This document shows, in pieces, positions 37,833 through 47,144 of a stretch of 64,000 nucleotides of DNA. Every line of letters begins with the position of its first letter. Within the stretch, counting starts at the first letter, position 1. Position numbers and translations under genes: made by a program. Below the pieces are notes generated by a model. It saw nothing but the letters and a program-made list of their open reading frames with translations, made no database searches and had not been told where the DNA came from. Source of the stretch: UBA6168 sp964423205 (GTDB lineage Bacteria; Bacteroidota; Bacteroidia; Chitinophagales; Saprospiraceae); NCBI GenBank assembly GCA_964423205.1, contig CAYRDX010000009.1:21958-85957 (forward strand), written 5' to 3'.

Positions 37833-38167
37833 GGCCTTTTGGTTTTCTGTTCTTTTTACGCAGTCCACAGATACGAAGGACACGGTTGATTTTACAACAA
37901 AGTAATTTGAGAATTTAAGAGATAAGACGAGGCTGCGTCATAAGTGTTTTTCCCGCAGATTGCACTGATCATACCGCTGTTTTTCCTTTAGGAGTTTTTT
38001 ACCACTGAGACACTGAGAGCACTAAGAGCCACAGAGAGAACTCCGTGAGGCTCCGTGTCTCGGTGTCTTCGTAGTTCAAAAAAAACGCAGATGATTTGTT
38101 CCGCGACATCTGCGTGTCCATTTGCGCAAATCCGCGGGAAAATCACTGTGTCATCATCTTCAATTCA
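37833..38167. repeat. Repeat-type intergenic region
   Basis: ~335 bp with no gene. 38000-38078 holds cactgagacactgagag- and ctccgtgtctcggtgtc-type sequence that can fold on itself. 38085-38145 holds cgcagat...tctgcgtg and gcgcaaatccgcggg, of the CGCAGATT intergenic repeat type. It lies between convergent genes. Confidence 0.6.
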
Positions 38168-39691
38168 TCAAAGCCCGAAAGCATAATAATACGTCCCCGG
38201 AATATCCTCATAAACACCTTCCAGCATTACGCCTCCTTTCTTCTTGTCGAGAATTTTGTTCAGGTCTTCAACCGTTTTTACGGCTTGCCCATCGGCTTTG
38301 GTGATGATAAAGCCCTCTCTTAGTTGGGTGTCTTTGCGAAGCTTGCCGGCAGAGAGCGATTTTACTTTTACTCCGCCATCAATACCCAATTTTTTGGCAG
38401 TACTGGCATTCAGCGTTTCGAAGTCAGCTCCCAGCACGTTGAGTACGTCTTTCTGTTCCTTACTCACGAGGTTGGTGTTGCCTTTGCGGTTGTTCAGTAT
38501 CACGTCGAAGGACTTTTCATTGCCATTGCGCAGCACTTTCACCTTTACCTTGTCACCAGGACGGTGTCTTGCGATGATTTCCTGCAGCATGGGTGAACTT
38601 TTTACTGGTGAATCATTTATCGCCACAATCACATCACCCACTTTTATACCGGCCGCAGCGGCAGCACTGTTTTCGAGCAAGCTATCCACGTATGCACCTT
38701 CATTGATTCTGATGTCTTTTTCACGGGCGAGATTGCCATCAACCGTGCGTATCATGACACCCAAAACGCCGCGCTGAACAACGCCGTATTTCATCAGATC
38801 TTCCACCACCTTGCTGACGATGTTGCTGGGCACCGCAAATCCGTAACCGGAGTAAGAACCGGTCGGGCTGGCAATGGCGGTGTTGATGCCTATAAGGCCG
38901 CCCTGCAGGTTTACGAGGGCACCACCGCTGTTGCCGGGATTGATGGCCGCATCGGTTTGGATGAAACTCTCCACAGCGAACTGTTCCCGCAAGATGTTAA
39001 TGCTGCGCCCCTTGGCACTGACTATACCTGCAGTGACAGTGGAAGTCAGGTTGAAAGGGTTGCCAACGGCCATGACCCATTCGCCCACTTTCACTTCGTC
39101 GCTGTTGACGAATGGCAGATGAGTTAGACCTTTTTCCTTTATCTGAATAAGAGCCATGTCGGTAGTGGGATCTGTGCCGATGACCGTGGCTTTGAATGTG
39201 CGGTTGTCGTGCAGCGTCACTTCGATATCGTCGGCATTGGCGATGACGTGGTTGTTGGTCACGATATAACCGTCTGCGTTAATAATTACTCCGCTTCCAG
39301 TACCCATCTGCAACTGAGGGGAACGGCGGTCGTCAGGAGATGGCAGGTTAAATCGAGGGCCAAAAAAATCCCGGAACGGGTCGTTTTCAAAGAAATCCCT
39401 GAATTGATTGGGAACATCTGCCCTGTTATTTCTTACCCTGATTTGGGTGGATTTGATGTGTACAACAGCGTCCATAACCTTGGCGGCTACACGGGTAAAA
39501 TCCAATGAAACAACATTGCCGTTCTCGTCGAGTGTGTAAAGCGCTTTGCTGCCTGCCGGCGCATTGATGTGTTCGATTTTGAAAGTCCGGCCGGAATCGT
39601 TTCCGAGCCAATGATAAATTCCAAGGGTTCCTGAGGTTACAATTAATGCAATGAGTGCGGTGATCAGGTAATGTTTGTGGATCGTTTTCAT
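38168..39691 (-). CDS. Do-like (HtrA/DegP) periplasmic serine protease
   Basis: 507 residues from ATG 39691 (MKTIHKHYLITALIALIV). The longer frame to 39751 adds 20 non-family residues. It has an N-terminal signal/anchor, then a trypsin-like domain with His148 (TNNHVI), Asp178 (TTDMALIQI) and Ser255 (NPGNSGGAL), then two PDZ domains (~290-380 and ~410-500). Length and layout match DegP/DegQ. It degrades or refolds misfolded envelope proteins. The neighbouring Hsp20 gene on the same strand, 131 bp upstream, suggests a shared stress response. Confidence 0.95.
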   Translation of the reverse strand: MKTIHKHYLITALIALIVTSGTLGIYHWLGNDSGRTFKIEHINAPAGSKALYTLDENGNVVSLDFTRVAAKVMDAVVHIKSTQIRVRNNRADVPNQFRDFFENDPFRDFFGPRFNLPSPDDRRSPQLQMGTGSGVIINADGYIVTNNHVIANADDIEVTLHDNRTFKATVIGTDPTTDMALIQIKEKGLTHLPFVNSDEVKVGEWVMAVGNPFNLTSTVTAGIVSAKGRSINILREQFAVESFIQTDAAINPGNSGGALVNLQGGLIGINTAIASPTGSYSGYGFAVPSNIVSKVVEDLMKYGVVQRGVLGVMIRTVDGNLAREKDIRINEGAYVDSLLENSAAAAAGIKVGDVIVAINDSPVKSSPMLQEIIARHRPGDKVKVKVLRNGNEKSFDVILNNRKGNTNLVSKEQKDVLNVLGADFETLNASTAKKLGIDGGVKVKSLSAGKLRKDTQLREGFIITKADGQAVKTVEDLNKILDKKKGGVMLEGVYEDIPGTYYYAFGL

Positions 39692-39821
39692 GTTATTTCG
39701 GTTTAATAAAAATTGACTTAGTCGTGTCAGTATCAAAGGTGGGATGCCCATAAACCAGCGGTTGGATGGGCATCCTCAGAATTCTGTTAAATCAGCGTTA
39801 AACCTTGGACAACGAAATTGC

Positions 39822-40265
39822 TTACGCAATGTCGATTTTACGAGGTGGCAAGGCCTTGGCCTCTTCACGCTTTGGAATCATGATGTGCAGCATGCCATCT
39901 TCGTACTTCGCTTTGATTTTGCTAAGGTCAACTACCGATTTGGGCAGGTGGAAGGAACGCTCGAAGGACTGGTAGCTGAATTCCCGGCAGCTATAGCGTT
40001 CGTTTTCCTTCAGTTCATTTTCCACCTTCTTTTCAGAGCTGATTTTCAGGATTTCATTGTCGAGTTCAATTCTGAAATCCTTCTTGCTCATACCCGGTGC
40101 TGCCATTTCCACATTGAAGCTGTCGTTCGTCTCCTTGACGTTCACGGATGGAATGGTAGAATCGGTGTTTGAAAAATTGCGTGTGTTCCAATCGAGCAGG
40201 TCTCTGGTAAAAAAGTCGTCGAATACACGCGGAAAGAATGTGGGATTCCATTTAGTCAGTGTCAT
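39822..40265 (-). CDS. Hsp20/alpha-crystallin small heat shock protein
   Basis: 147 residues. The alpha-crystallin domain covers ~40-140: VKETNDSFNVEMAAPGMSKKDF, then EILKISSEKK, then YEDGMLHIMIPK (the conserved GxLxxxxPK-like end). The N-terminus (FFPRVFDDFFTRDLLDWN) is the usual Phe-rich arm. It is an ATP-independent holdase chaperone. A near-perfect Shine-Dalgarno sequence precedes it, which is unusual for this phylum and should give strong expression. Confidence 0.95.
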   Translation of the reverse strand: MTLTKWNPTFFPRVFDDFFTRDLLDWNTRNFSNTDSTIPSVNVKETNDSFNVEMAAPGMSKKDFRIELDNEILKISSEKKVENELKENERYSCREFSYQSFERSFHLPKSVVDLSKIKAKYEDGMLHIMIPKREEAKALPPRKIDIA

Positions 40266-40270
40266 GATAA

Positions 40271-40278
40271 ACCTCCTT
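40271..40278 (-). promoter_or_regulatory. Strong Shine-Dalgarno site of the Hsp20 gene
   Basis: Read on the minus strand: aaggaggt followed by 5 bases (ttatc) and ATG at 40265. Most other genes in this window lack a recognisable Shine-Dalgarno, so this one stands out. Confidence 0.85.
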
Positions 40279-40552
40279 TTTAATGGTTAAACAATAAAGT
40301 GTAACGGTTCAAAAAATCAGTTTATAAACAGAACCAAAAATCTCCAATCAATGCCTGTGCCAAGCGGATTAGTGATACAAATTGACAGTTGTGTAACTAT
40401 ATTGGCGACAAGATGGCAGATTTGGAGGGGGGAGGGTGGTGAAAAAATGGCAGTGGGTTATCCGCTAAATTATTTAATTTGGCAGCAGTAAGTTGTGATT
40501 CAAGGATTCCCATAATCCTTGATTCTAGCGCTTGGACATTTACTCCTTATCT

Positions 40553-40792
40553 ATGCCCCTCTTCCAGCAATCAGTCCTGAAAAGGCATCTAACCACGCTC
40601 CCTTCAGAAACTACCCGTCATGCATGGCAGGTCTTTACCGCTCATTTTCTCGATCCGGTTAAACAGGAAAATATCCGGAACAGCAAAGAAGAACAGTACC
40701 AGAAAGGATTCCTGCGTGAGCTTTTCGTGTCCCTGTCACTTCCATTCAGTTCTAAAAAATACCTACTCTTTTACGTCAAACTCCAATTGTGA
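40553..40792 (+). pseudogene. Truncated N-terminus of a type IIG (Eco57I-like) restriction-modification enzyme
   Basis: From ATG 40553: MPLFQQSVLKRHL, AWQVFTAHFLDPVKQENIRN, SKEEQYQKGFLRELFV, then a sudden switch to unrelated residues and a stop at 40790-40792. The first ~55 residues match the conserved start of Eco57I-like type IIG restriction/methylase enzymes, which are normally about 1000 residues long. The remainder is gone and a methyltransferase gene of a different kind follows directly. This is the second restriction remnant in the window, after 527-891. Confidence 0.65.
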
Positions 40793-40854
40793 TAAGCCAA
40801 TCGGCCCCAAGTATAGCAATGGAAATCCCTATCATTGCAGTCAAAATCATTGCG

Positions 40855-41655
40855 ATGTTTTCAATCTTCAAGCTGCTGCACAACTTTTTGTATTCCCTTG
40901 TTAAACCTTCACGAGTCGTCAAAAAGCCTGATGCATTCCAGATAAAAGACAAAATTTACGCAGCCTACGAAACACTGGCAGAATCCTACAATGACCTGAT
41001 TGACCACAAACCGCACAATGCCTATTATGACCGGCCAAATACGCTGGCACTACTTCCCGATGTAGCTGGAAAGTCCATCCTTGATGCAGCCTGCGGCCCC
41101 GGCAAATACGCTGAGATTTTGTTGGAAAAAGGAGCCTCCATTACCGGCTTCGATATCAGTCCGAGCATGGTCCGGCTGGCTAAAGAGCGCAATTCTGGCA
41201 AGGGATTCTTCTTTGTACACGATTTGTCAGAGCCAGTCACGTTGTTGAAGGATGAAACTTTCGATATTGCTCTATGCGCCCTGGCACTGCAATATATTGA
41301 GGATTGGACTATTCCTGTCCAGGAATTTCACCGGCTGCTGAAGCCAAAAGGAATCCTAGTTGTATCCATTGAACACCCCTTTTCTGAATTCAATTTTTAC
41401 AAATCAACGAAATACTTCGCAACGGAAGCTGTGAAATGCGTCTGGAAGGGATTTGGACAGCCTGTGGAAGTGAACAGTTACCGAAGGTCCCTGTGGGAGA
41501 GCTTGTCACCATTTACGGATAATGGATTTTACCTCGACAGATTGGTGGAACCAAGACCCGTGAAAGAGTTTGAGCAGTTCGACCCCAGGCACTTCAGGGA
41601 GTTGAATGAATTTCCGGCATTTTTGTGTCTCAGGTTTGTGAAGAAGGAAATTTGA
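40855..41655 (+). CDS. Class I SAM-dependent methyltransferase
   Basis: 266 residues from ATG 40855. The frame is open from 40789, but the true start may be further downstream, since family similarity appears to begin near DKIYAAYETLAESYND. The Rossmann core is clear: SILDAACGPGKYAEIL (motif I), ITGFDISPSMVRLAK (motif II), and FDIALCALALQYIEDW with LLKPKGILVVSIEHP (post-motifs). It is a small-molecule type (Methyltransf_11), not a DNA methylase. The substrate is unknown. Confidence 0.85.
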   Translation: MFSIFKLLHNFLYSLVKPSRVVKKPDAFQIKDKIYAAYETLAESYNDLIDHKPHNAYYDRPNTLALLPDVAGKSILDAACGPGKYAEILLEKGASITGFDISPSMVRLAKERNSGKGFFFVHDLSEPVTLLKDETFDIALCALALQYIEDWTIPVQEFHRLLKPKGILVVSIEHPFSEFNFYKSTKYFATEAVKCVWKGFGQPVEVNSYRRSLWESLSPFTDNGFYLDRLVEPRPVKEFEQFDPRHFRELNEFPAFLCLRFVKKEI

Positions 41656-41995
41656 ATTGCTGGGAATGCTGAGCCCAATCTTTACAGGAGCAGTTTAATT
41701 TTCGATTTCGACAGCTAGTTACGAATTCTGATACCATCACCGCGACTGCCAAAGTCTCCCTTCAGTCTGATTGGCTAAACCGGATTCCCAAGAAGGGTGA
41801 AACATTTCTTCATTTCCATCTTGTACAATCCCTATGGCCAAGTTGCATCGATTTCTTTACATTTCAGTTCACGTCATGCTATCAAGATTTTGAAGAATAT
41901 TCTGATTAAAAATAATGATTTTGAAAAACGCTCATTAATTGTGTGGATATTTGTAAAATCAACTCATCTTCCAAATAATCTCAAAATCGATAGCG
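41656..41995. other. Intergenic region, nothing convincing seen
   Basis: ~340 bp between the methyltransferase and a secreted protein gene. An open frame at 41797-42009 runs into the next gene in another frame, but its composition is not protein-like and I do not call it. Confidence 0.5.
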
Positions 41996-42520
41996 ATGAA
42001 AATTACTAACCTTACCCTTGTTTTGCTCTTTACAACAAGCATCCTGGCAGCCCAAAAACCACCAACAGTTCTCGCAACCAATCTCAACAGTTCGAAGAGT
42101 AATGTCTATCGGTTAATTTATCCGGGCCATTTCTTCAGTAGTGAAAAGGCATTGGCTTTTTTACATGAATTGGAAAACGCTCAGCTTTCAAACCAGCGCA
42201 CAGCAAAAGGCTGGATAGCACAAAACATGAAGCGTTATGCAAAACAGCAAGATGTGGCTGTTCAAGTCAGTTTTTTTACCGAAAGGCAATACAAAGACTG
42301 CTCAAATTGCAAAAAATACTGCAAGGGACGTTGTGTTCAGGACCCGGGAGCCGATTGTGTGTGTATCTCGCACTCGGAACCCAATCTCAGGACAGTCGGA
42401 GGTTCGGGCGATTTTATTACGGTCATTCTCCTTTCTGAAAAGATCCTCGACGAACAAACTTCCCTAGCCCAAGTAGAAGCATACATTGTAAACAGGAAGC
42501 CGGTTATTAGGACGAATTGA
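41996..42520 (+). CDS. Secreted cysteine-containing protein, unknown function
   Basis: 174 residues with a Sec signal peptide (MKITNLTLVLLFTTSILAAQ). The mature protein has a compact cluster of six Cys in DCSNCKKYCKGRC...DCVC near residues 101-122. The rest is without Cys, so the cluster is likely disulfide-bonded or metal-binding. No family recognised. It is a single gene convergent with the zinc dehydrogenase. Confidence 0.65.
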   Translation: MKITNLTLVLLFTTSILAAQKPPTVLATNLNSSKSNVYRLIYPGHFFSSEKALAFLHELENAQLSNQRTAKGWIAQNMKRYAKQQDVAVQVSFFTERQYKDCSNCKKYCKGRCVQDPGADCVCISHSEPNLRTVGGSGDFITVILLSEKILDEQTSLAQVEAYIVNRKPVIRTN

Positions 42521-42573
42521 ATTGGGGATTCGGAATTCAAGAATCAACAAAATCACATTCACTGAATTGGGAT

Positions 42574-43602
42574 TCAACTTACCCGCAGCACCTTCGCCCC
42601 CCTGATTTTCTGCTGCTTCAACTCATGCAAAGCAATGTTGGCTTCCTCCAACGGATATTCCTGGTATTCCGGATGAATGGGGATTTCAGCAGCCAACAGT
42701 AATAATTCACGTACATCGGCGCGTGTGACGTTGGCCACGCTTTTGATTTCCTTTTCCAGCCACAGGTGGGTAGGGTAGTCCATTTCCTGCAGATAATCTT
42801 TGTCGTGGTTTTCCTTGCGGATGGCATTGATGACGAGGCGACCACCTGGTTTCAAATGGCGCAATGCCTCAACAATAGGTTTCCAGACCGGTGTGGTGTC
42901 GATTATGGCATCCAGGCCCTCCGGAGGCGTATCCCTCGTATCGCCGGCCCAGGCTGCCCCGAGCTCGATGGCAAATTTGCGCTCACTTTCACTGCGGGCG
43001 AAAACGAAAACTTTTGATTCCGGATAGCGGTGTTTCACCATCTTGAGCACGAGATGGGCAGATGCTCCAAAGCCTGTCAGTCCAAGTGTTTGACTATTCT
43101 GGAGCTGCGAAAGACGCAAAGAACGGTAACCAATGGCTCCGGCACAGAGCAGTGGTGCAGCTTCGGCGTCTTTGAAAGTTATGGGAATATGAAAGGCAAA
43201 GTCTTCGTGAACGCACATGTACTCGGCATAACCTCCCGGGGCATCACGTCCGGTTGCTCTGAAGTGTGCACAAAGGTTTTCCTCACCTTTGAGGCAGTGT
43301 TCGCATAGTCCGCAGGCCGAAAAAATCCACGCCACCCCTACGCGATCACCGATATTGACCTTCGAAACATTATTTCCGGTTTTTTCCACGATTCCAACTA
43401 TCTGATGCCCCAACACCATTGGGAAACGGCTAGGTGGAGTCCGGCCCTCGATTTCGTCAAGTTCGGTGTGGCAGATGCCGCAAACACTGACTTTTAGCTT
43501 TACTTCCCAGGGTTTTGGTTCAGGTTCAGGAATATTTGCCAAAATCAGTGGATTTGATTGCTCAGATAATGATGAGCAACGCTCAAGCAATAAGGCTTTC
43601 AT
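42574..43602 (-). CDS. Zinc-dependent alcohol dehydrogenase
   Basis: 342 residues, MDR family. Catalytic zinc ligands: Cys41 in VCGICHTELDE and His66 in VLGHQIVG. Structural zinc ligands: Cys97, Cys100, Cys103, Cys111 in CGLCEHCLKGEENLC. Cofactor loop TLGLTGFGASAHL. The layout fits the AdhP/AdhA-like group, where the protein oxidises alcohols or reduces aldehydes with NAD(P). Complete, normal length. It is divergent from the DinB-like gene. Confidence 0.93.
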   Translation of the reverse strand: MKALLLERCSSLSEQSNPLILANIPEPEPKPWEVKLKVSVCGICHTELDEIEGRTPPSRFPMVLGHQIVGIVEKTGNNVSKVNIGDRVGVAWIFSACGLCEHCLKGEENLCAHFRATGRDAPGGYAEYMCVHEDFAFHIPITFKDAEAAPLLCAGAIGYRSLRLSQLQNSQTLGLTGFGASAHLVLKMVKHRYPESKVFVFARSESERKFAIELGAAWAGDTRDTPPEGLDAIIDTTPVWKPIVEALRHLKPGGRLVINAIRKENHDKDYLQEMDYPTHLWLEKEIKSVANVTRADVRELLLLAAEIPIHPEYQEYPLEEANIALHELKQQKIRGAKVLRVS

Positions 43603-43720
43603 GGACTACTTTTTAGGATGCTGAAGTTAGCCATTTGAGTTTTTGAATCCAAACCCGACATACGATAAAAAACCTTACTTTGGCGTGCTCACATACACCC
43701 TTTCACAAAATCCTGCAGAC

Positions 43721-44206
43721 ATGGAATCCAATTTTCTGAAAAGTGCCCTTCGCGAATTCAACCATTGCAAATCACTGGGCGAAAAGGCCATAGCCCAAAT
43801 TCCTGATGACAAGCTGTTCTGGCAGCACAATGAAGAGACCAACAGTGTGGCCATCATAGTGAAACACCTTTGGGGAAACATGATGTCCCGTTGGACTGAT
43901 TTCCTGAAAAGCGACGGAGAAAAACAATGGCGGATGCGGAATGCCGAATTTGAGAACGATTTCAATTTACGGCAGCAAATAATGCAAAAATGGAACGAAG
44001 GTTGGGTCTGTGTTTTTGCTGCTTTGGCACCACTTAGTGAAGAGGATTTGAATAGAATCGTTTACATCCGGGGTGAAGCACATACCGTCTTGGAAGCCAT
44101 CAACCGGCAGGTGGCCCATTATGCCAGTCATGTCGGACAAATCATCTTTATAGCCAAAATGTTTGCCCCGGAGTGGCAGACCTTGAGTATTCCCCGTAAA
44201 AAGTAA
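43721..44206 (+). CDS. DUF1572 (DinB-like) protein
   Basis: 161 residues from ATG 43721 (MESNFLKSALREF). The frame to 43643 adds 26 unlikely residues. It is a four-helix DinB/YfiT-like fold. Possible metal-binding His are in KHLWGNMMSRW and QVAHYASHVGQI, with ELFWQHNEETNS-type features near residue 30 (here KLFWQHNEETNS). Family members are often thiol or detoxification enzymes, but none is characterised closely enough to assign this one. Confidence 0.85.
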   Translation: MESNFLKSALREFNHCKSLGEKAIAQIPDDKLFWQHNEETNSVAIIVKHLWGNMMSRWTDFLKSDGEKQWRMRNAEFENDFNLRQQIMQKWNEGWVCVFAALAPLSEEDLNRIVYIRGEAHTVLEAINRQVAHYASHVGQIIFIAKMFAPEWQTLSIPRKK

Positions 44207-44220
44207 GAGTTTCAAATTAA

Positions 44221-44253
44221 AGTAACCGGGCGACTCGAAGTCACCCGGTTACT
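44221..44253. terminator. Bidirectional terminator-like hairpin
   Basis: 15-bp stem agtaaccgggcgact / agtcacccggttact (one G-T) with a CGA loop. It sits between the convergent DinB-like gene and M16 peptidase gene. There is no long T-run, so termination is inferred from position and strength. Confidence 0.65.
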
Positions 44254-44264
44254 AACTACATACC

Positions 44265-47024
44265 TTAAGGCCTTCCAATCTTGGCAAAGTCACCCGCTTT
44301 GATGTAAAGTAGTTTGTCTGGGTGCACGTACTTTTTCATAGCGGCATTGATTTGTTGAGGAGTCAGTGCCTTCAGCTTTTCTTCCAATTGAGCATCCCAG
44401 TTCAGGGTGCGTTTCAGGTCGAGATAGCTGTTCAATGTGCCTGACAAAGAGCGGTCGTCGGCACGGCTAAGGCCGCGGTTTTGGATGTAGCCGGTTTTGG
44501 CAGCCTCAATTTCTTCGGCAGTGAAACCTTCTGTCAGCATTTTGTTCAGTTCGTCCTTAAAAGCTGCTTCCAGTTTGTCTCTGTTCTCAGGTGCATAGAT
44601 GGCGAAAGCCGCAAAAACACCTCTTTTATCAGTTGAACTTGCACTAAACTGGGAGCCCACGCCATAACTCAGCCCTTCCTTCTGACGTATGCGCACGGCG
44701 AGGCGGGAGTTCAGGAATCCTCCACCCAGCATGTAATTTCCGAGCAACATGGCGGGATATTCCGGATCGCTATCGTTGATGAGCAAAGGCATACCCGCGA
44801 TGAACATAGCATTGGCTTTATCTGGTGTTTCCAATGAGATGCCCTCAGCTTTTATTTCTTTGTAAGGATTTGGCACACGTGTATATCCGCTTTGGCTTTT
44901 CCAGCCGCTGAATTCTTTCAGCACGGTTTTCTGAACCGCCTCCTGGTCAAAATCACCCACCACGGATACCGTCGCATCACTGGTGCCATAGAAATTCTTG
45001 TAAAATGCCTTTACGTCCTCCAATTTCAAAGCTTTGATAGCCGCAACTTCTTCATCAAAAGTAGGAGTGTAGCGGATATCATCGGCGGGATAAGGACTGA
45101 GTGCGCGGCTGAATGTGAGACTGGCAATTGCTGTCGGTTCACTTCGTTGCGCCTCGATGCCTGCCAGTTGTTCTTCTTTGAGCTTTTCGAATTCTTCTGC
45201 ACGGAATGCAGGATTTTTGAGTATATGGCTCACCAGTCCAATGACTTCGGTCAGGTTGCCATACTCAGCTTCAATATTCACGTTTAGAGTGCTACCAGAG
45301 CCAAAAAAGCTCACCCTGGCTTTCAGTTTGTCGAGTTCATCCTGAATCTGCTGCCGTGTTTTGTCTGTTGTGCCTTTGTCCATCATGGCTGCTGCAAAAC
45401 GGCTGGCCATGGCTTTTCCTTTCAGGCTTTTTACGTCGCCAAAACGCAGCGTCATGCGGGCTGATACGGCATCGCCTCTGGTTTCTTTAGGCAAAAAGGC
45501 GAATTCAATAGACTTATCGGATGCCGCACCACGCGTGGTGCGCTGTTCGATGTTGGCAGGTGACGGGTCAAAGTCCTCACCCTGGGCAATGGCTTCTTTG
45601 CCTTTGTAGTTGGCCAGAAGTGTTGTGATGTCCGGAGCATCGGGGATGTCAGAACGGTCCGGTGACTTGTCGGGGATAAATTGACCAATAGTTCTGTTGG
45701 AGGGCTTGAAGTATTTTTTTGCTACCGCAATGATGTCTTCTGCTCCCACCTTTTCGATGTTATCCCTGAACAGAAAAGCCAGACGCCAGTCGCCTTGGGC
45801 AATGTATTCACTGGCGTTCAGGCCCACGGAGGCACTGTTGCGGAAGCCGAGTTCCCAGTTTTTCAGTAAACGCTGTTTGGCGCGGCCAATCTCCTCGGCA
45901 TTTGGTGGGTTGGTGCTCAGTTCGTCTAAGGTACTCAGCAGAATGGTTTTGGCTTCGTCCAGACTGTTTTCCAAACGCACATCGGCATTGATGTAAATAA
46001 ATCCACCTTCTTTCAAGCCGGGGGCAAATGCCCATACTGAAGAAGCTTTTTTACTTTCTACCAACGCTTTATACAAACGTCCGGAAGGCTCATTGGTCAA
46101 TATTTCATCAATTACTGCGATAGCCGCATATTCGGGGTGAGAACCCGGAGGGGTGTGGTACATGCAGGAAACGGCCTGCACATCGCCTGTGCGGCGAAGG
46201 GTAACCTGGCGCTCGCCATCCTGGGTGGGTTCTTTGGTATAGGTCGGAATGAGTTGGCGTTCGGGTTTCGGTATCCGTCCGAAGTATTCCTTTATCCATT
46301 CCAGTGTGCGGGATTCATCAATTTTACCTGCAACTACCAACACAGCATTATCGGGCTGATAAAAGCGTCTGTAGAATGCCTGAAGTCTCTCAATGGGTAC
46401 ATTCTCCAGGTCGGAACGGGCGCCAATGGTGCTTTTGCCGTAGTTGTGCCACAAATAACCGGTGGATAAGACCCGTTGCATGAGGATGCCGGCTGGGTTG
46501 TTTTCACCCATTTCAAATTCATTGCGCACGACCGTCATTTCGCTGTCGAGGTCTTTTTTGGCGATAAATGAATTCACCATGCGGTCACTTTCCATATCGA
46601 GGGCCCATTTCAGGTTGTCTTCGGTGGCATTGAAGGTTTCAAAATAGTTCGTGCGGTCATACCAAGTGGTGCCGTTTGGACGTGCGCCGCGTTCGGTCAG
46701 CTCCTGCGGGATATTCGGGTGATTGGGAGTTCCTTTGAAAACGAGGTGCTCCAGCAGGTGAGCCATTCCGGTTTCACCATATCCTTCGTGGCGGCTGCCA
46801 ACTAAGTAGGTGACATTTACAGTAATCGTCGGTTTGCTCGCATCGGGAAAGAGCAAAATTTTCAGGCCATTGCTTTTCAGGTGGTACTCCGTGATGCCTT
46901 CCACAGAGGTTACTTTTTCGATGCCTTCCGGCAATTTCACCTGCTTCTGTGCTATGGCCCATTGGGCTACAAACAGCAAAAGCAATAGTGGATAAAGTTT
47001 TGAAAGGGAAAATTTCAATGACAT
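44265..47024 (-). CDS. M16 family zinc metallopeptidase, two-domain, secreted
   Basis: 919 residues from ATG 47024 (MSLKFSLSKLYPLLLLL). The longer frame to 47075 is rejected because it spoils the signal peptide. Zinc motif HLLEH at residues 89-93 (inverted HxxEH) with the third ligand Glu in DLDSEMTVVRNEFEM. A second M16 half (~500-900) with SPYPADDIRYTP and GMPLLINDSDPEY lacks HxxEH, as is usual for the inactive half. It is a single-chain pitrilysin-like peptidase that degrades peptides in the periplasm. Confidence 0.94.
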   Translation of the reverse strand: MSLKFSLSKLYPLLLLLFVAQWAIAQKQVKLPEGIEKVTSVEGITEYHLKSNGLKILLFPDASKPTITVNVTYLVGSRHEGYGETGMAHLLEHLVFKGTPNHPNIPQELTERGARPNGTTWYDRTNYFETFNATEDNLKWALDMESDRMVNSFIAKKDLDSEMTVVRNEFEMGENNPAGILMQRVLSTGYLWHNYGKSTIGARSDLENVPIERLQAFYRRFYQPDNAVLVVAGKIDESRTLEWIKEYFGRIPKPERQLIPTYTKEPTQDGERQVTLRRTGDVQAVSCMYHTPPGSHPEYAAIAVIDEILTNEPSGRLYKALVESKKASSVWAFAPGLKEGGFIYINADVRLENSLDEAKTILLSTLDELSTNPPNAEEIGRAKQRLLKNWELGFRNSASVGLNASEYIAQGDWRLAFLFRDNIEKVGAEDIIAVAKKYFKPSNRTIGQFIPDKSPDRSDIPDAPDITTLLANYKGKEAIAQGEDFDPSPANIEQRTTRGAASDKSIEFAFLPKETRGDAVSARMTLRFGDVKSLKGKAMASRFAAAMMDKGTTDKTRQQIQDELDKLKARVSFFGSGSTLNVNIEAEYGNLTEVIGLVSHILKNPAFRAEEFEKLKEEQLAGIEAQRSEPTAIASLTFSRALSPYPADDIRYTPTFDEEVAAIKALKLEDVKAFYKNFYGTSDATVSVVGDFDQEAVQKTVLKEFSGWKSQSGYTRVPNPYKEIKAEGISLETPDKANAMFIAGMPLLINDSDPEYPAMLLGNYMLGGGFLNSRLAVRIRQKEGLSYGVGSQFSASSTDKRGVFAAFAIYAPENRDKLEAAFKDELNKMLTEGFTAEEIEAAKTGYIQNRGLSRADDRSLSGTLNSYLDLKRTLNWDAQLEEKLKALTPQQINAAMKKYVHPDKLLYIKAGDFAKIGRP

Positions 47025-47144
47025 AATAGTAATGATTAAGTGAAAGAGGTAGCGTCTATTTGAAAATGTTTCCAAAAGTAAGAAAATACATTTACCGTCG
47101 GTAAATATAATTTGATTGGCAGTCCGGCTTTGGACAAATTGCTG

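Noticed and set aside
41797..42009. 70-residue ORF running into the secreted Cys-cluster protein
   Set aside because: AT-rich noncoding composition, no family-like features and overlap with a better-supported start at 41996.
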